Assembly: GCA_963838375.1 (NCBI GenBank)
Contig: CAWIQY010000015.1
Coordinates: 868,001-932,000 of the forward strand
Direction of reading: 5' to 3'
DNA from: DVED01 sp963838375
Lineage (GTDB): Bacteria > Cyanobacteriota > Cyanobacteriia > Cyanobacteriales > Geitlerinemataceae
Length of the DNA stretch: 64,000 nucleotides
Shown here: piece after piece, positions 43,782 through 53,588 of the stretch
Position numbering within the stretch: the first letter of the stretch is position 1
Layout: the number at the start of each line of letters is the position of its first letter
Position numbers and translations under genes: made by a program
Notes under the pieces: model-generated
The model's input: only the letters and a program-made list of their open reading frames with translations
Told to the model about the DNA's origin: nothing
Databases searched by the model: none

Positions 43782-44600
43782 ATGACAGATTTTTGGGACA
43801 ACGTTTTAAACTTTGCACAAACGACCACGGCGCGGGTGGGAGAACAATTGCTGGCAGATTTCGGTTCGGCAACGGCAACGGAAAAAGCCGATGGGAGTTT
43901 GGTGACACAATCGGATTTACGATCGGATGCCCAAATTCGCGCTAGTATTGCCGAGGCGTTTCCCGAACACGGTATCCTTGCCGAAGAAAGCGATCGTCGG
44001 TTTCCCGATACGCAATGGTGCTGGGTGGTCGATCCCATCGACGGTACGACAAATTTCGCTCGCCGGGTTCCCTTATGGTCGATTTCCATGGGCTTGCTGT
44101 ACCGAGGAACCCCGGTGTTTGGCTTCGTCCACTGTCCCCCCATCCGCCAGACGTTTCACGGTTTCTGGTACGGTTCTTCAGGGCTAACCGGTCCGATGGG
44201 GGCATTTCTAAACGGTCAACCGATTCGCGTAAGTTCGGAATCGCCCTCGCCCAACCAGTTGTTTAGCTTTTGTTCTCGCAGTCTCCGGATCTTCGAGCAT
44301 CCATTCCCGTGTAAAATTAGAATGTTAGGTGTAGCAACATACAATTTGCTGACGGTGGCAACGGGGGTATGTTTGGGTGCGGTAGAAGCTACTCCAAAAA
44401 TTTGGGATATTGCAGCAGTCTTGCCGATCGTTCAAGCGGCTGGCGGTGTTTGGATTTTTCTCAATGGCGATCGTGAATTTCCCCTCGAACCCGGACGGGA
44501 TTATAGCGATCGTTCTTTTCCGTCTCTGGTGGTTGCCCGAACCCAAATGGGGGAATTGTTCCAGCCTCTAGTCGCGTCTCTGGAAAATGCGGGTGACTAA
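43782..44600 (+). CDS. Inositol monophosphatase family protein
   Basis: 272 residues with the family metal sites: GSLVTQSDLRSD, GILAEESD (metal Glu), WVVDPIDGTTNFARRVP (the signature DPIDGTTNF) and the late Asp in PKIWDIAAVLPIVQAAGG. Such Mg2+-dependent phosphatases act on inositol-1-phosphate, histidinol phosphate or similar sugar phosphates; the substrate cannot be told here. A histidinol-phosphatase role is possible in cyanobacteria lacking a classic one. The start is preceded by a tandem repeat in place of a Shine-Dalgarno sequence. No operon partners are close. Confidence 0.9.
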   Translation: MTDFWDNVLNFAQTTTARVGEQLLADFGSATATEKADGSLVTQSDLRSDAQIRASIAEAFPEHGILAEESDRRFPDTQWCWVVDPIDGTTNFARRVPLWSISMGLLYRGTPVFGFVHCPPIRQTFHGFWYGSSGLTGPMGAFLNGQPIRVSSESPSPNQLFSFCSRSLRIFEHPFPCKIRMLGVATYNLLTVATGVCLGAVEATPKIWDIAAVLPIVQAAGGVWIFLNGDREFPLEPGRDYSDRSFPSLVVARTQMGELFQPLVASLENAGD

Positions 44601-45164
44601 GTTTGTATCGCGTGCATTTTCTGATGTCATTATGAGCTGGGTCGATCTTTCTACCGGGATCAACCCGAAGCAAAAACTTGAAATTTCTGGGAAATTGATT
44701 TATAAATAAAGAAATCAATCCGCAAGGTTTATCCATTATATGTTGATAACAAGCTATGACTGCTGCAAGTCAGAAGTCCGTCAAAGAATAAGATTATTCC
44801 CATAACTTCGGATGAAAACTGAATTCGTTTATTTGGTTTTGAAATCCGATAAAGTATCCATCGAAAGTTGTAAAAAAATTCCATTTTAGAAACAAGCGGT
44901 TTTAGTTTAAGGTATTCGGGGTCATTGTTGAGCAGATAACTCGATCGGGTTGATATTGAGTGACTTTTACAAAAGCTCGCTTCGAGTTTCTAGGTGAATT
45001 GGGCCAAACTTCTGTAGCTTGAATGGCATCATCGTGATGCCGATCGGGATTGGTGTATCTTGGGTAGCAAGCCAAAAGAGTTTTGGGGTGAGCCGATGTT
45101 TGGGTTATCGGGCTGCGGCTGAAATATCGCCGAGCCACGAGTCCGCTCTATCTACAAGTCATCA
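44601..45164. other. Intergenic region, 564 bp
   Basis: No supported gene on the plus strand. The minus strand is open for ~78 codons at 44902-45138 with an even amino-acid mix, but I recognise no family and no ribosome site. It could be a decayed fragment. Confidence 0.35.
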
Positions 45165-47975
45165 ATGTTGGAGTCAAATCTTTTGGTCACGGCTGGGCGC
45201 TGGAAACAGATCTTACTGACAATTCTGACTGTTACGGGAGTAGCGATCGTCGCGAGCGGTATTGGGTTATTTCACCATCAAGAATGGTCGATGCTCGATC
45301 TATTTTTTCGCTGGCGTCCGGGAGAACCGATCGATCCGCGGATTGTTCTGGTGACGATCGACGAGTCCGACGTTGGACGAAACGGTCAGTGGCCCCTACC
45401 CGATCCGGTCTTAGAAGAGTTACTCGAAACTTTAAAATCGCAACACCCAAGGGCGATCGGTTTAGATCTGTATCGAGAGTTTCCCGATGCAATTCTATCC
45501 GAACGCGAAGACGATGGCGATCCAGCCATTCTCAGCCGAAACCCGATCGTCGATCGCTTAGATTTTCCGGTCGATGGCGATGGTCGAGTGCGTCGGAGTT
45601 GGATCTCGGTACGCACGGAATCGGGTGAAACAAACCTCAACTTTGGACTAAGCCTCAGTCTGGAGTATTTGAAATCAGACGGCATCACTTTAGAACCCCT
45701 GAATGAGAGTCGATCGCGCTATCGCCTGGGTCAAACTGTATTGGTTCCCCTATCCGGTAACGATGGAGACTACTTATGGGGAAATGACGACCGAAATCGA
45801 CTGCTGATGAACTATCGGGGTACTTCTCGAAGTTTTCATCGTATTTCTTTAAGCGAGGTGTTAGACGGGAACATTCCGCCGGATTTGATGCGCGATCGTT
45901 TGATTCTCGTCGGTGCCGTTGCTGCCAGATGGAGTCCTTCATTTTATACTCCCTATAGTAACAGTTCTGCAAACACCCCACAGCGCACATCAGAATTGGT
46001 GATTCATGCCAATATTGCCAGCCAAATTTTAAGCGCGGCGTTAGATGGAAGACCGATGCTGAAAGTTTTGTCGGAACCTGCCAAAGGATTGTGGATTTTT
46101 GTCTGGTCTGCCATCGGTGTGGCTGTGGGTTTAACCTGGTTACAAGCCCGAATTTTAGAAGAAAATCTAGCGCTGAAGCTCGCCTTTTTGAGTTTGGGTT
46201 TGGCGGGAATGGGGATGCTGTCGATCGGTTTTAGCTACGTGGCATTTTTGCGAGGTTGGTGGTTGCCAGCCAGTGCCCCCATCTCGGCATTAATTGGGTC
46301 TGCGGTGACGATCGCGATCCTTCAAATTAACGAGTTGCAGCAGGAAAAAACTGACCTGGAAATGATATTGGAAGCCGCTAATAATCAGGGCGACTTAATT
46401 CAAAACGGTCTCTTGGAAAAATATACTCAAGAAGTTGCTTTAGAAAGTTACACCACAGCGATCCAACTGATGGATGTTTTACCGGTTGGGATTGCCTTTA
46501 TCGATACGAGTGGGACAGTTTGTTACACGAATACTCGAGCGAAACAGCTTTTAGGTCGCGAACCCACTCGTCCGATATCCTCGGAAGAAATTCCGGAATT
46601 CTATCAAATTTATTTAGCGGGAACCGATCGGCTCTACCCCCACGAAGAATTTACGGGGTTACAAGCTCTTCAAGGAAAGAGTATGCGAGCGGACAATATG
46701 GAAGTTCGCAATAACAATAAGATTGTCCCACTAGAATGCTGGGGAACTCCAATTTACGACGATCGAGGACATATTCAATATGCTATTCTCGTGCTTCAGG
46801 ATATTACCGATCGACGGCAAGCCTATGCGGAGCGAATTCTTTTTCATCAAGAACTCGAAACCAAAACAATAGCGCTTCAAGAGATGGAGAAACTCAAAGA
46901 TGAGTTCTTAAAACGCACTAGTCACGAACTGCGAACCCCTCTAAATGGTATTATTGGGTCGATTCAACTCATTTTAGATGGATTCTGCGAAAATCGAGAA
47001 GAAGAAGTAGAGTTCTTAGAACAAGCGAAAGGTTCTTCGCAAAGCTTGTTGACACTGATTAATAACTTACTGGACTTAAACCAAATTCAATCGGGTGACT
47101 TTGCACTCAATCTTGAAGCAGTCGATCTACAGGCTTGTTTGACTAAAGCAATTTACTTGCATCTATACACGCTTCAACAAAAAAATCTTTCACTCTTTAA
47201 GTCTTATGCCTCAGAGCCGATCGTTGTTCGAGCGGATTCTCTGAGATTAACTCAAGTCTTGGTCAATTTGATTGGTAATGCGATTAAATTTACCGAACAG
47301 GGTAGTATTACGATTAAAACTGAACTGAAATCGAAAACAGATGCCAATAACCGAGAATTTGTCGTGGGAACAGTGACAGTTTGCGATACGGGAATTGGTA
47401 TAGAACCCCAGGTTCAAGAGCAAATGTTTGAAGCGTTTATGATGGAAGATGGTTCCACCACTCGCAAGTATGGTGGGATTGGCTTAGGGTTGACGATTTC
47501 GCAGAAATTCATCAAGAGGATGGGAGGTCAACTGACTCTAACGAGTGAGGGAAAAGGGTGTGGAACCACTTTGGAAGTTTCGCTACCCCTGGCGTTATCG
47601 TCAGCGGGTTCTCAACTCAGTGATGTGCCGGAGCAAAAACAGACCTTGGTTGAACGATCGGAAAAACCCTATGTCGATCGATCTCTAGTCTTAAATCCTC
47701 ATTTTGTTAACCGTTTATCCGAATTTCTTCAGGCTGAAATTGCCGATCGTCATCGAGTTGCCAACTTTGGATATCAACCGTTTTACCTTGCATTACAGAA
47801 GCGATCGTGTAAGAATAGTGCTGCCACGCCCATTGACGATCGCACTCGGAGGGAACGGCGGGATGGTCGGGGTGGGAATGGTAAATCCCGACGATCTCCA
47901 GTTGACGATCTCTGGCGTAGCGTTGCGCGGCAAGTAAGGTTTCTGGAGAGATCGTATAACGGCGTTCTGAAGTGA
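45165..47975 (+). CDS. CHASE2-PAS sensor histidine kinase
   Basis: 936 residues. An N-terminal helix is followed by an extracytoplasmic CHASE2 domain (~45-300) and three membrane helices (~305-390). A PAS domain (~430-550, PVGIAFIDTSGTVCYTN), HisKA with His587 in TSHELRTPLNG, and HATPase_c (~690-805: N-box NLIGNAIKFT, G1 VCDTGIGIE, G2 GGIGLGLTIS) follow. It senses an outside signal and phosphorylates a response regulator that is not adjacent. CHASE2 looks shortened between residues ~105 and 125. The last ~130 residues match no kinase domain and run for 269 bp antisense through the end of the M67 gene. The natural stop may have been lost, or a shift occurred. Confidence 0.88.
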   Translation: MLESNLLVTAGRWKQILLTILTVTGVAIVASGIGLFHHQEWSMLDLFFRWRPGEPIDPRIVLVTIDESDVGRNGQWPLPDPVLEELLETLKSQHPRAIGLDLYREFPDAILSEREDDGDPAILSRNPIVDRLDFPVDGDGRVRRSWISVRTESGETNLNFGLSLSLEYLKSDGITLEPLNESRSRYRLGQTVLVPLSGNDGDYLWGNDDRNRLLMNYRGTSRSFHRISLSEVLDGNIPPDLMRDRLILVGAVAARWSPSFYTPYSNSSANTPQRTSELVIHANIASQILSAALDGRPMLKVLSEPAKGLWIFVWSAIGVAVGLTWLQARILEENLALKLAFLSLGLAGMGMLSIGFSYVAFLRGWWLPASAPISALIGSAVTIAILQINELQQEKTDLEMILEAANNQGDLIQNGLLEKYTQEVALESYTTAIQLMDVLPVGIAFIDTSGTVCYTNTRAKQLLGREPTRPISSEEIPEFYQIYLAGTDRLYPHEEFTGLQALQGKSMRADNMEVRNNNKIVPLECWGTPIYDDRGHIQYAILVLQDITDRRQAYAERILFHQELETKTIALQEMEKLKDEFLKRTSHELRTPLNGIIGSIQLILDGFCENREEEVEFLEQAKGSSQSLLTLINNLLDLNQIQSGDFALNLEAVDLQACLTKAIYLHLYTLQQKNLSLFKSYASEPIVVRADSLRLTQVLVNLIGNAIKFTEQGSITIKTELKSKTDANNREFVVGTVTVCDTGIGIEPQVQEQMFEAFMMEDGSTTRKYGGIGLGLTISQKFIKRMGGQLTLTSEGKGCGTTLEVSLPLALSSAGSQLSDVPEQKQTLVERSEKPYVDRSLVLNPHFVNRLSEFLQAEIADRHRVANFGYQPFYLALQKRSCKNSAATPIDDRTRRERRDGRGGNGKSRRSPVDDLWRSVARQVRFLERSYNGVLK

Positions 47976-48192
47976 AAGAAGTTCGATCGTCGCAGTTGGA
48001 TTCATCTGAGTCTAATTGAAATTTTACATCGGATTCCTCATCCCACACATTCTCAGTTTCCCAGACTTCTACGAGAATTTTCTCCCCTTCGTTCGATCGT
48101 CCCAACAGCAAACCGCAGCACTCATGAGGATAAGCGAATTCGGCTCGATCGCGAATTTGTTGGAGGTGTTGGTCGTACAGTTCTAAAATCAT
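47707..48192 (-). CDS. M67 (JAMM/Mov34) family metallopeptidase
   Basis: 161 residues with the JAMM zinc signature HSHPDHPAVPSECD (H-x-H-x10-D), an upstream Glu in PHECCGLLLG, and the C-terminal ending SWQLDDDRQFQPEEI typical of cyanobacterial members. Bacterial M67 proteins remove residues from the C-terminus of ThiS/MoaD/CysO-like sulfur carriers. Here no sulfur-carrier or ThiF gene is adjacent. The acidic insertion (VWDEESDVKFQLDSDESNCDDR, ~residues 49-70) is atypical in length. It converges on, and overlaps, the CHASE2 kinase tail by 269 bp; the conserved end of this protein argues that its frame is the genuine one there. Confidence 0.88.
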   Translation of the reverse strand: MILELYDQHLQQIRDRAEFAYPHECCGLLLGRSNEGEKILVEVWETENVWDEESDVKFQLDSDESNCDDRTSFTSERRYTISPETLLAAQRYARDRQLEIVGIYHSHPDHPAVPSECDRQWAWQHYSYTIASVMQGKTVDIQSWQLDDDRQFQPEEIRING

Positions 48193-48290
48193 CTATTCTG
48201 AATATTTTAATCTAACTATTTTAATGGGAGTTCAGAAGATCCCTCAAGACTCGGTAAAATATTCCTGTTCTCCTTTTCCATTTCCTTTAT

Positions 48291-48981
48291 ATGACTCTAA
48301 TTCTCACCAATGATGATGGTATCGACGCACCGGGATTAGAAGCATTAAGACAAGCGATGCGCCATCAAGACGATGGAGTGACGATCGTTGCGCCGAGTCA
48401 ACATCTCTCGGGGTGTGCTCATCAAGTCACCACAGATCGACCGATTTCTGTGGAAAAACGATCGCCCACCGAGTACTGCCGTGGGGGGAATGCCTGCCGA
48501 TTGTACCCGATTAGCATTGAGTCATTTGTGCCCTGAAGTGCGTTGGGTCATTTCTGGGATTAATGCTGGGGGAAATATGGGGGTGGATCTCTATCTTTCC
48601 GGCACGGTGGCAGCGGTTCGAGAAGCGGCATTTCACGGCATTCCCGGCATCGCCATCTCTCAGTACCGCCATCGACCCGGGGAGATCGATTGGGAAGCTG
48701 CCACGCGCTGGAGTACGGCAATCATTGCCGATTTGATGGATCGCAGCTTGGAACCGTATAGTTTCTGGAATGTCAATTTTCCCCATCGGGAACCCGGACT
48801 TCCGGAACCGGATGTGGTGTTTTGCGAGTCGAGTATTCAGCCGTTACCCATTGATTATCGGATAGAGGGAGATGACTTTCATTACGTTGGCGATTATCAA
48901 CAGCGCCAACGGACTCCTGGAACGGATGTGGATGTCTGTTTTTCGGGCAATATTGCGGTGACAAAAGTGAGGTTAGGTTAG
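48291..48981 (+). CDS. surE: 5'/3'-nucleotidase SurE, frameshifted
   Basis: The 5' frame holds the catalytic LILTNDDGIDAPGLEAL and IVAPSQHLSGCAHQVT. After residue ~61 (SPTEY) the conserved sequence continues in another frame: AVGGMPADCTRLALSHLCPEVRWVISGINAGGNMG, through the C-terminal part (TPGTDVDVCFSGNIAVTKV). One extra base in TACTGCCGTG (48474-48480) explains it. The intact protein would be ~230 residues, a little short of typical. SurE dephosphorylates nucleoside monophosphates in a metal-dependent way, linked to stress survival. Asp-Asp in NDDG binds the metal. The block of normal conservation on both sides suggests a recent change or base-call error. Confidence 0.92.
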
Positions 48982-49028
48982 GGGTTTGAATGAATTTTCC
49001 TCGATGAATTTTCCTAGATGTCTAAAGA

Positions 49029-50147
49029 TTATCGAGTGCGACGAGGAAGAGTAAAATAGAAACTTGAACCCGAATTTAAGGTAGACTCCACCCAAATCTC
49101 TCCGCCATAAGACTCGACAATTTTTTTGCAACTTGCTAGACCAATTCCCGTTCCCGGATAAGCTTTTGCGGAGTGAAGTCGTTGAAAAATCTGGAAAATT
49201 CGATCGAAGTATTCTGATTCAATACCGATGCCATTATCGCACACTTCAAAGCGCCATTTGTCAGGTTGTGATTCGACAGCAATGTGAATTCGGGGAGCGG
49301 TATCATCAGAGCGATATTTGATGGCATTACCGATGAGGTTGGTCAATAACTGTACCATTTGTCTGGGATCGGCTCGAACCACCGGGAGGGCATCGGCAGT
49401 CACAACCGCGCCGCTTCGATCGATCTCTCCTCGTAAGTCGCCCAGAACCTCTTCGAGAACCGGGTTGCAGTCGGTGGGTTCGGTGGGTCGATCGCCGATT
49501 CCAATGCGAGAATAGGCGAGTAGATCCCCAATTAACTGCTGCATTCGCGTCACGGCTTGAATAATTTGAGTGAGATAACGATCGACTTTGGGATCGAGAT
49601 TTTCCCCAGACTTCATGGCAATTAACTGGGCAAAAGCGCTGATACTCATCAGGGGTTGTTGCAGATCGTGGGAGGCGATGTAGGCAAATTGTTCGAGTTC
49701 GCGATTCGATCGTGCCAGTTCGTTGTTTAACTTTTGCAGCTGTTCGATAATCTGTTGCCGCTCGATGGCATAATGAATAGCACGCACCAACCAGGGTCGG
49801 TTAATTTCACCTTTGATTAAATAATCTTGAGCGCCTTGCCTGAGTGCTTCCACTGCCAGTTCTTCGTCATCGAGTCCTGTTAAGACGACGATCGGAATTT
49901 TTGGGGCTTTTTCATAGATTTGTCTGACGGTTTCTAAACCTTGAGAGTCGGGCAATCCCAGATCGAGTAAGATAGCGTTAAATGTTTGGTTTCCCAGAGA
50001 TTGAAGTGCTTCATCTAAACGATCGACCCAACTAATCTCGAACTCAGGCATTCGATCGATGGAGGTTAAAAACTTCTGCAAGATGCGGGCATCGGCAGAG
50101 TTATCCTCAACCAATAAGATTTTTAAAGCGGCTTCATCCACACCCAT
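49029..50147 (-). CDS. Hybrid response regulator-histidine kinase (REC-HisKA-HATPase)
   Basis: 372 residues. An N-terminal receiver has phospho-acceptor Asp62 (LLDLGLPDS), Thr/Lys switch residues VLTG and YLIKG. Then come a short coiled coil, HisKA with His160 in ASHDLQQPLMS, and HATPase_c with NLIGNAIKY, DNGIGIE and GTGIGLASCKKIV. The order REC then kinase lets phosphate on Asp62 tune kinase output. It is the last of three same-strand genes: phytochrome-like kinase, Rcp1-like regulator, then this. Gaps are 332 and 45 bp, and the set probably forms one relay. The HisKA repeat wording ELARSNRELEQFA recurs in the upstream kinase, suggesting common ancestry. Confidence 0.9.
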   Translation of the reverse strand: MGVDEAALKILLVEDNSADARILQKFLTSIDRMPEFEISWVDRLDEALQSLGNQTFNAILLDLGLPDSQGLETVRQIYEKAPKIPIVVLTGLDDEELAVEALRQGAQDYLIKGEINRPWLVRAIHYAIERQQIIEQLQKLNNELARSNRELEQFAYIASHDLQQPLMSISAFAQLIAMKSGENLDPKVDRYLTQIIQAVTRMQQLIGDLLAYSRIGIGDRPTEPTDCNPVLEEVLGDLRGEIDRSGAVVTADALPVVRADPRQMVQLLTNLIGNAIKYRSDDTAPRIHIAVESQPDKWRFEVCDNGIGIESEYFDRIFQIFQRLHSAKAYPGTGIGLASCKKIVESYGGEIWVESTLNSGSSFYFTLPRRTR

Positions 50148-50192
50148 TAATCGGCAGAACCCGATCTATTTTCAACTCTAAATAGATGTATA

Positions 50193-50648
50193 TCATAGAT
50201 AGATCTCGGTTGAAGGAAGTTTGACAAGCTCAAGCCAAAATTTGTCGATCAGTTCTACCATATTTCTCAATTCTTGCAGATGAAAGGGCTTGTGTATGTA
50301 GCAGTTGGCTTGAAGTTGGTAGCTAGTAAGGATATCTTCTTCGTCTTCGGAGGTGGTGAGGACGATGACGGGAATCGATCGTAAGTTGAGATCGGATTTG
50401 ATGTCGGCAAGCACTTCCAGTCCTGTTTTCTTGGGGAGATTGAGATCTAACAAAATCAGATGCGGGCGAGGACTGTGGGTATATTGTCCTTCTCGGCGCA
50501 AAAAGGCGATCGCCTGGACTCCATCTTCAACAATGTGAATGTTCCGCAACCGGGCTGTTTCTTTAAAAGCTTTGATGATGAGTTTGGCATCGCTTGCCGA
50601 GTCTTCGACAAGTAAAATATCGATCGGCGGGGTTTGAATGTCCTTCAT
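50193..50648 (-). CDS. Single-domain response regulator, Rcp1-like
   Basis: 151 residues forming one receiver domain: VEDSASDAKL, phospho-acceptor Asp68 in LLDLNLPKKTGLEVL, VLTTS and HKPFH. The N-terminus MKDIQTPPIDILLVEDS and the long alpha5 match the Rcp1 class that partners cyanobacterial phytochromes. It lies between a multi-PAS/GAF kinase and a REC-kinase hybrid on the same strand, so it is the likely phosphate shuttle of that set. There is no DNA-binding output domain; it probably works by protein contact. Confidence 0.92.
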   Translation of the reverse strand: MKDIQTPPIDILLVEDSASDAKLIIKAFKETARLRNIHIVEDGVQAIAFLRREGQYTHSPRPHLILLDLNLPKKTGLEVLADIKSDLNLRSIPVIVLTTSEDEEDILTSYQLQANCYIHKPFHLQELRNMVELIDKFWLELVKLPSTEIYL

Positions 50649-50980
50649 CCTATCATTGTGGGGTACTAAAATTCTGCCAATACTTTCTTTTCTAAAAGAT
50701 CATTCTATCTAAAATTGTGGGTAAATTTCGGGAAGATCGGACTCGCGGATTTTCGATCGATCGGTATTAAGCCTTTACTTTCCATCGAGCTGGGATCGAT
50801 CGTTTTGTAGGTTCTAGAGCCGTCGCATCAGGCGGCTTCGGCATCAACCCCAGAGGAGAGAGGACTGAAAGATTGTCGAGCAAAAAGATATTCTCTGATT
50901 CGAGGGATTGACGATCGGCTAATGGCGATCGTTAGGGATTTCTGAAATTTTCGGGGTTGAAATTCTTAAATTTCAACCCT
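50649..50980. other. Intergenic region between kinase and Rcp1-like gene
   Basis: 332 bp on the 3' side of the sensor kinase and the 5' side of the Rcp1-like regulator. It has several GATCGAT words and no supported frame or clear hairpin. It probably includes the promoter of the regulator pair. Confidence 0.4.
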
Positions 50981-53518
50981 TTAAACGGGTTCGCATTGGG
51001 GTAATGTGAAGTAGAATGTTGCCCCAAGTCCCGGAGCCGACTCGACCCAAATCCGACCGCCGTGTCGCCGGACGATTTTCTGGCAAATTGCCAAACCGAT
51101 CCCGGTTCCCTCGTACTGTTGTCGCCCTTGCAGACGTTGAAAGATGACAAAGATCCGATCGGCATATTTGGGATCGATACCGATGCCGTTGTCGCGGACG
51201 GAGAATACCCATTCCGTCGATTCTCCAGATACTTCTCCAGATACTCCAGATACTAGAGTGTTGGCGTCTGACTCTCTTGTGCGACTCTCCACAGAAATAT
51301 GAATCCGAGGGGGTTCTGGGGTGCGAAATTTGAGGGCGTTGCCGATCGTATTTTGAAATACTTGCATCAATTGCAACTCGTCTGCCATGACGATGGGGAG
51401 CGGATCGCGGGTAATTATCGCTCCATTTTGGGCAATAGCGCCTTGCAAATTGGCGAGGGCGGCGTCGAGGGCACGATCGGCGGGTGTGGGCACAAAGGCT
51501 TTTCCCCGCGTCCCTACACGGGAAAAGGACAGCAAGTCACCGATGAGCTGTTGCATCCGAGTTGCCGCATCGACGATAAAGTCCATATATTCCTCACCTT
51601 CACCGTCGAGTCGATCGCGATATTCCTCGTTGAGCAGTTGAACAAAACTGATAATTGTCCGCAGAGGTTCTTGTAAATCGTGGGAGGCAACCGATGCAAA
51701 CTGTTCCAATTCCCGATTCGATCGCGCCAGTTCCCCAGCGTTGCGAGTGGCATTTTCCAGCAGTTGCGCGTGGGCGAGGGCGATCGAAGTCCGCGCGGCT
51801 AATTGCTCGAGCAAATTGGCTTCCCAGGGTTGCCAGTGTCGAATTCGATCGCACTGGTGAACGATCGACAATCCCCACAACGGGCTGTCCGAACAGGTTT
51901 GGCAATTGTTTACATCCGGTGTGGTGCAAGGACTCCCAGGGGATGGGTGCAACAGGATTGGGACGACGAGTCGAGATTTGACGTTTAAATTTTGCAGGTA
52001 TTCCAGCAGACAAGTTGCCGTGTCATCGAGGGCGATATCGGGGATATTTCTCGTCTTGCCTTGGCAATAATCGAGATAGCAATCGGGGGGAAATTCTTCG
52101 TCTTCAAACCGCAAACCGATGGTGCTGGGTTCTCCCGGCTTCACGGATTCGTGGGTAACAACGCCCGTTCTATTGGAATAGAGGCGGAAAATCAAGACTC
52201 GATCGGCTCGCAGCAGTTGTCGCACCTCTGCTACGGTGGTGTTGAGAATTTCATCGAGATCTAAGGATTGACGAATGTGCTGGGAAATTCGGCTCACCAG
52301 TCGCTCTTGTTCGATTTGCTGCTGGAGGGCTATTTCGGCGTGTTTGCGATCGGTAATATCGGTAATCGAGCCAATATACCCGAGGATCGTTCCCGTTTCG
52401 TCTTTTTGAGCAACGGCTTGTCCCAAAACCCAGGTGATTCGATCGTCGGCAGTTTGAAAGCGATATTCGGCTTGGAAGGGAGAATCGGAGGCAACCGCCT
52501 GCATCCATTCGGCAACCACTCGATCTCGATCGTCCGGGTGCAATCCCTGTACCCAACCCGCATCTCGGGCGTCTTCCGGGGTCAGTCCGGTGATTTGACA
52601 CCAACGATCGTTGACGTACAAACAATTTCCCTGAGTATCGGTGCGAAAAATCCCGATGGGGACGACCTGGGTGAGGATATCAAAACGTTCCTGAATTTGG
52701 CGTAATGCGGCTTCTGTGCGACGGCGATCGCCGCTCTGGGTAATATCCGTAGCGATGCTATTGCGGCGAACCGGGGTCCCTGTGGTGTCGAAAATCAGGT
52801 GCGTTTGCTCTCGCAGCCAGCGCACGCTGCCATCGGGTCGGACAATTCGGTATTCGAGGTTGAAGGATCGGGTTTGGATTAGGGCGGCATCGGCGCGATC
52901 GACTGTGGCGCGATCGTCGGGATGAATACACGATCGCCATAGGGTCAAATCTGCCAGAAAATCGGAGAGGGAACGACCGTACATCGATTCTACTGCCGAA
53001 TTGAGATAGAGCAGTTTGTCGATGCGCGGATCGAAAGACCAAACGGCATCTTCAATGGAACTGAGGACGCTATGTAGTCGTTCGTCGCCCAGTTGAAAGG
53101 CGCGTTCGTTTTCGGCGATGGTTTGTTCGTCGGCAGTGCGAGCGAGAGTTAACCGCAGCGATCGTTCTAGCATCAACGGACTCAGGCAATCTTTTGCCCA
53201 ATAGTCGGCGACTCCTGTTTGCAGAGCAGCCAGACCGATTTCGGCGGTTTCGGTCAGCACAATGACGGGGGACTTGCTGGGGAGTTGGAGCGCAATGGGC
53301 AACCATCGAGTATCGGGATAATTTAGAATATAGGCGTCGTATCCAGATATCGCCTCGGCATCGGGTTCGGTGTCGGCATCGATCCAGTCTAGTTGGTACA
53401 TCCCTCCTTCGAGATTCCCCAGGTGAGAGCGAATAATTGGGTAGTCGGTTCCGGCATCATCGATGAGCAAAATCCGACGAGTTGATGGTGAAGGGATTCC
53501 TCCGAAGTCTTGCTTCAT
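50981..53518 (-). CDS. Multi-sensor histidine kinase (REC-like, PAS, PAS, GAF, HisKA, HATPase)
   Basis: 845 residues. A degenerate N-terminal receiver (~13-125; acceptor region ILNYPD) is followed by PAS_3 domains (~145-262 and ~275-392), a GAF domain (~415-590), HisKA with His613 (ASHDLQEPLR) and HATPase_c (~690-845, DNGIGID, GTGIGLAICQ). The GAF has LRADRVLIFRL and, before LNVKSRLVVPI, Cys503 where phytochromes and cyanobacteriochromes attach bilin, but Leu follows where His is usual. A Cys-rich loop (~530-545) is inserted before LWGLSIVHQ. A bilin-binding light sensor is possible but unproven. A VSGVSGEVSGES tract near residue 780 is encoded by a short slippage repeat. Confidence 0.88.
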   Translation of the reverse strand: MKQDFGGIPSPSTRRILLIDDAGTDYPIIRSHLGNLEGGMYQLDWIDADTEPDAEAISGYDAYILNYPDTRWLPIALQLPSKSPVIVLTETAEIGLAALQTGVADYWAKDCLSPLMLERSLRLTLARTADEQTIAENERAFQLGDERLHSVLSSIEDAVWSFDPRIDKLLYLNSAVESMYGRSLSDFLADLTLWRSCIHPDDRATVDRADAALIQTRSFNLEYRIVRPDGSVRWLREQTHLIFDTTGTPVRRNSIATDITQSGDRRRTEAALRQIQERFDILTQVVPIGIFRTDTQGNCLYVNDRWCQITGLTPEDARDAGWVQGLHPDDRDRVVAEWMQAVASDSPFQAEYRFQTADDRITWVLGQAVAQKDETGTILGYIGSITDITDRKHAEIALQQQIEQERLVSRISQHIRQSLDLDEILNTTVAEVRQLLRADRVLIFRLYSNRTGVVTHESVKPGEPSTIGLRFEDEEFPPDCYLDYCQGKTRNIPDIALDDTATCLLEYLQNLNVKSRLVVPILLHPSPGSPCTTPDVNNCQTCSDSPLWGLSIVHQCDRIRHWQPWEANLLEQLAARTSIALAHAQLLENATRNAGELARSNRELEQFASVASHDLQEPLRTIISFVQLLNEEYRDRLDGEGEEYMDFIVDAATRMQQLIGDLLSFSRVGTRGKAFVPTPADRALDAALANLQGAIAQNGAIITRDPLPIVMADELQLMQVFQNTIGNALKFRTPEPPRIHISVESRTRESDANTLVSGVSGEVSGESTEWVFSVRDNGIGIDPKYADRIFVIFQRLQGRQQYEGTGIGLAICQKIVRRHGGRIWVESAPGLGATFYFTLPQCEPV

Positions 53519-53588
53519 GATGGGTTAGGTTCGATTCTAGATCTCGATCGCGCGGGATCGGGGAAACCCGACCCCCAAAACCCTCGGA

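Noticed and set aside
44902..45138. 78-codon minus-strand frame before the CHASE2 kinase
   Set aside because: No recognised motif or ribosome site; kept only as a note in the intergenic entry.
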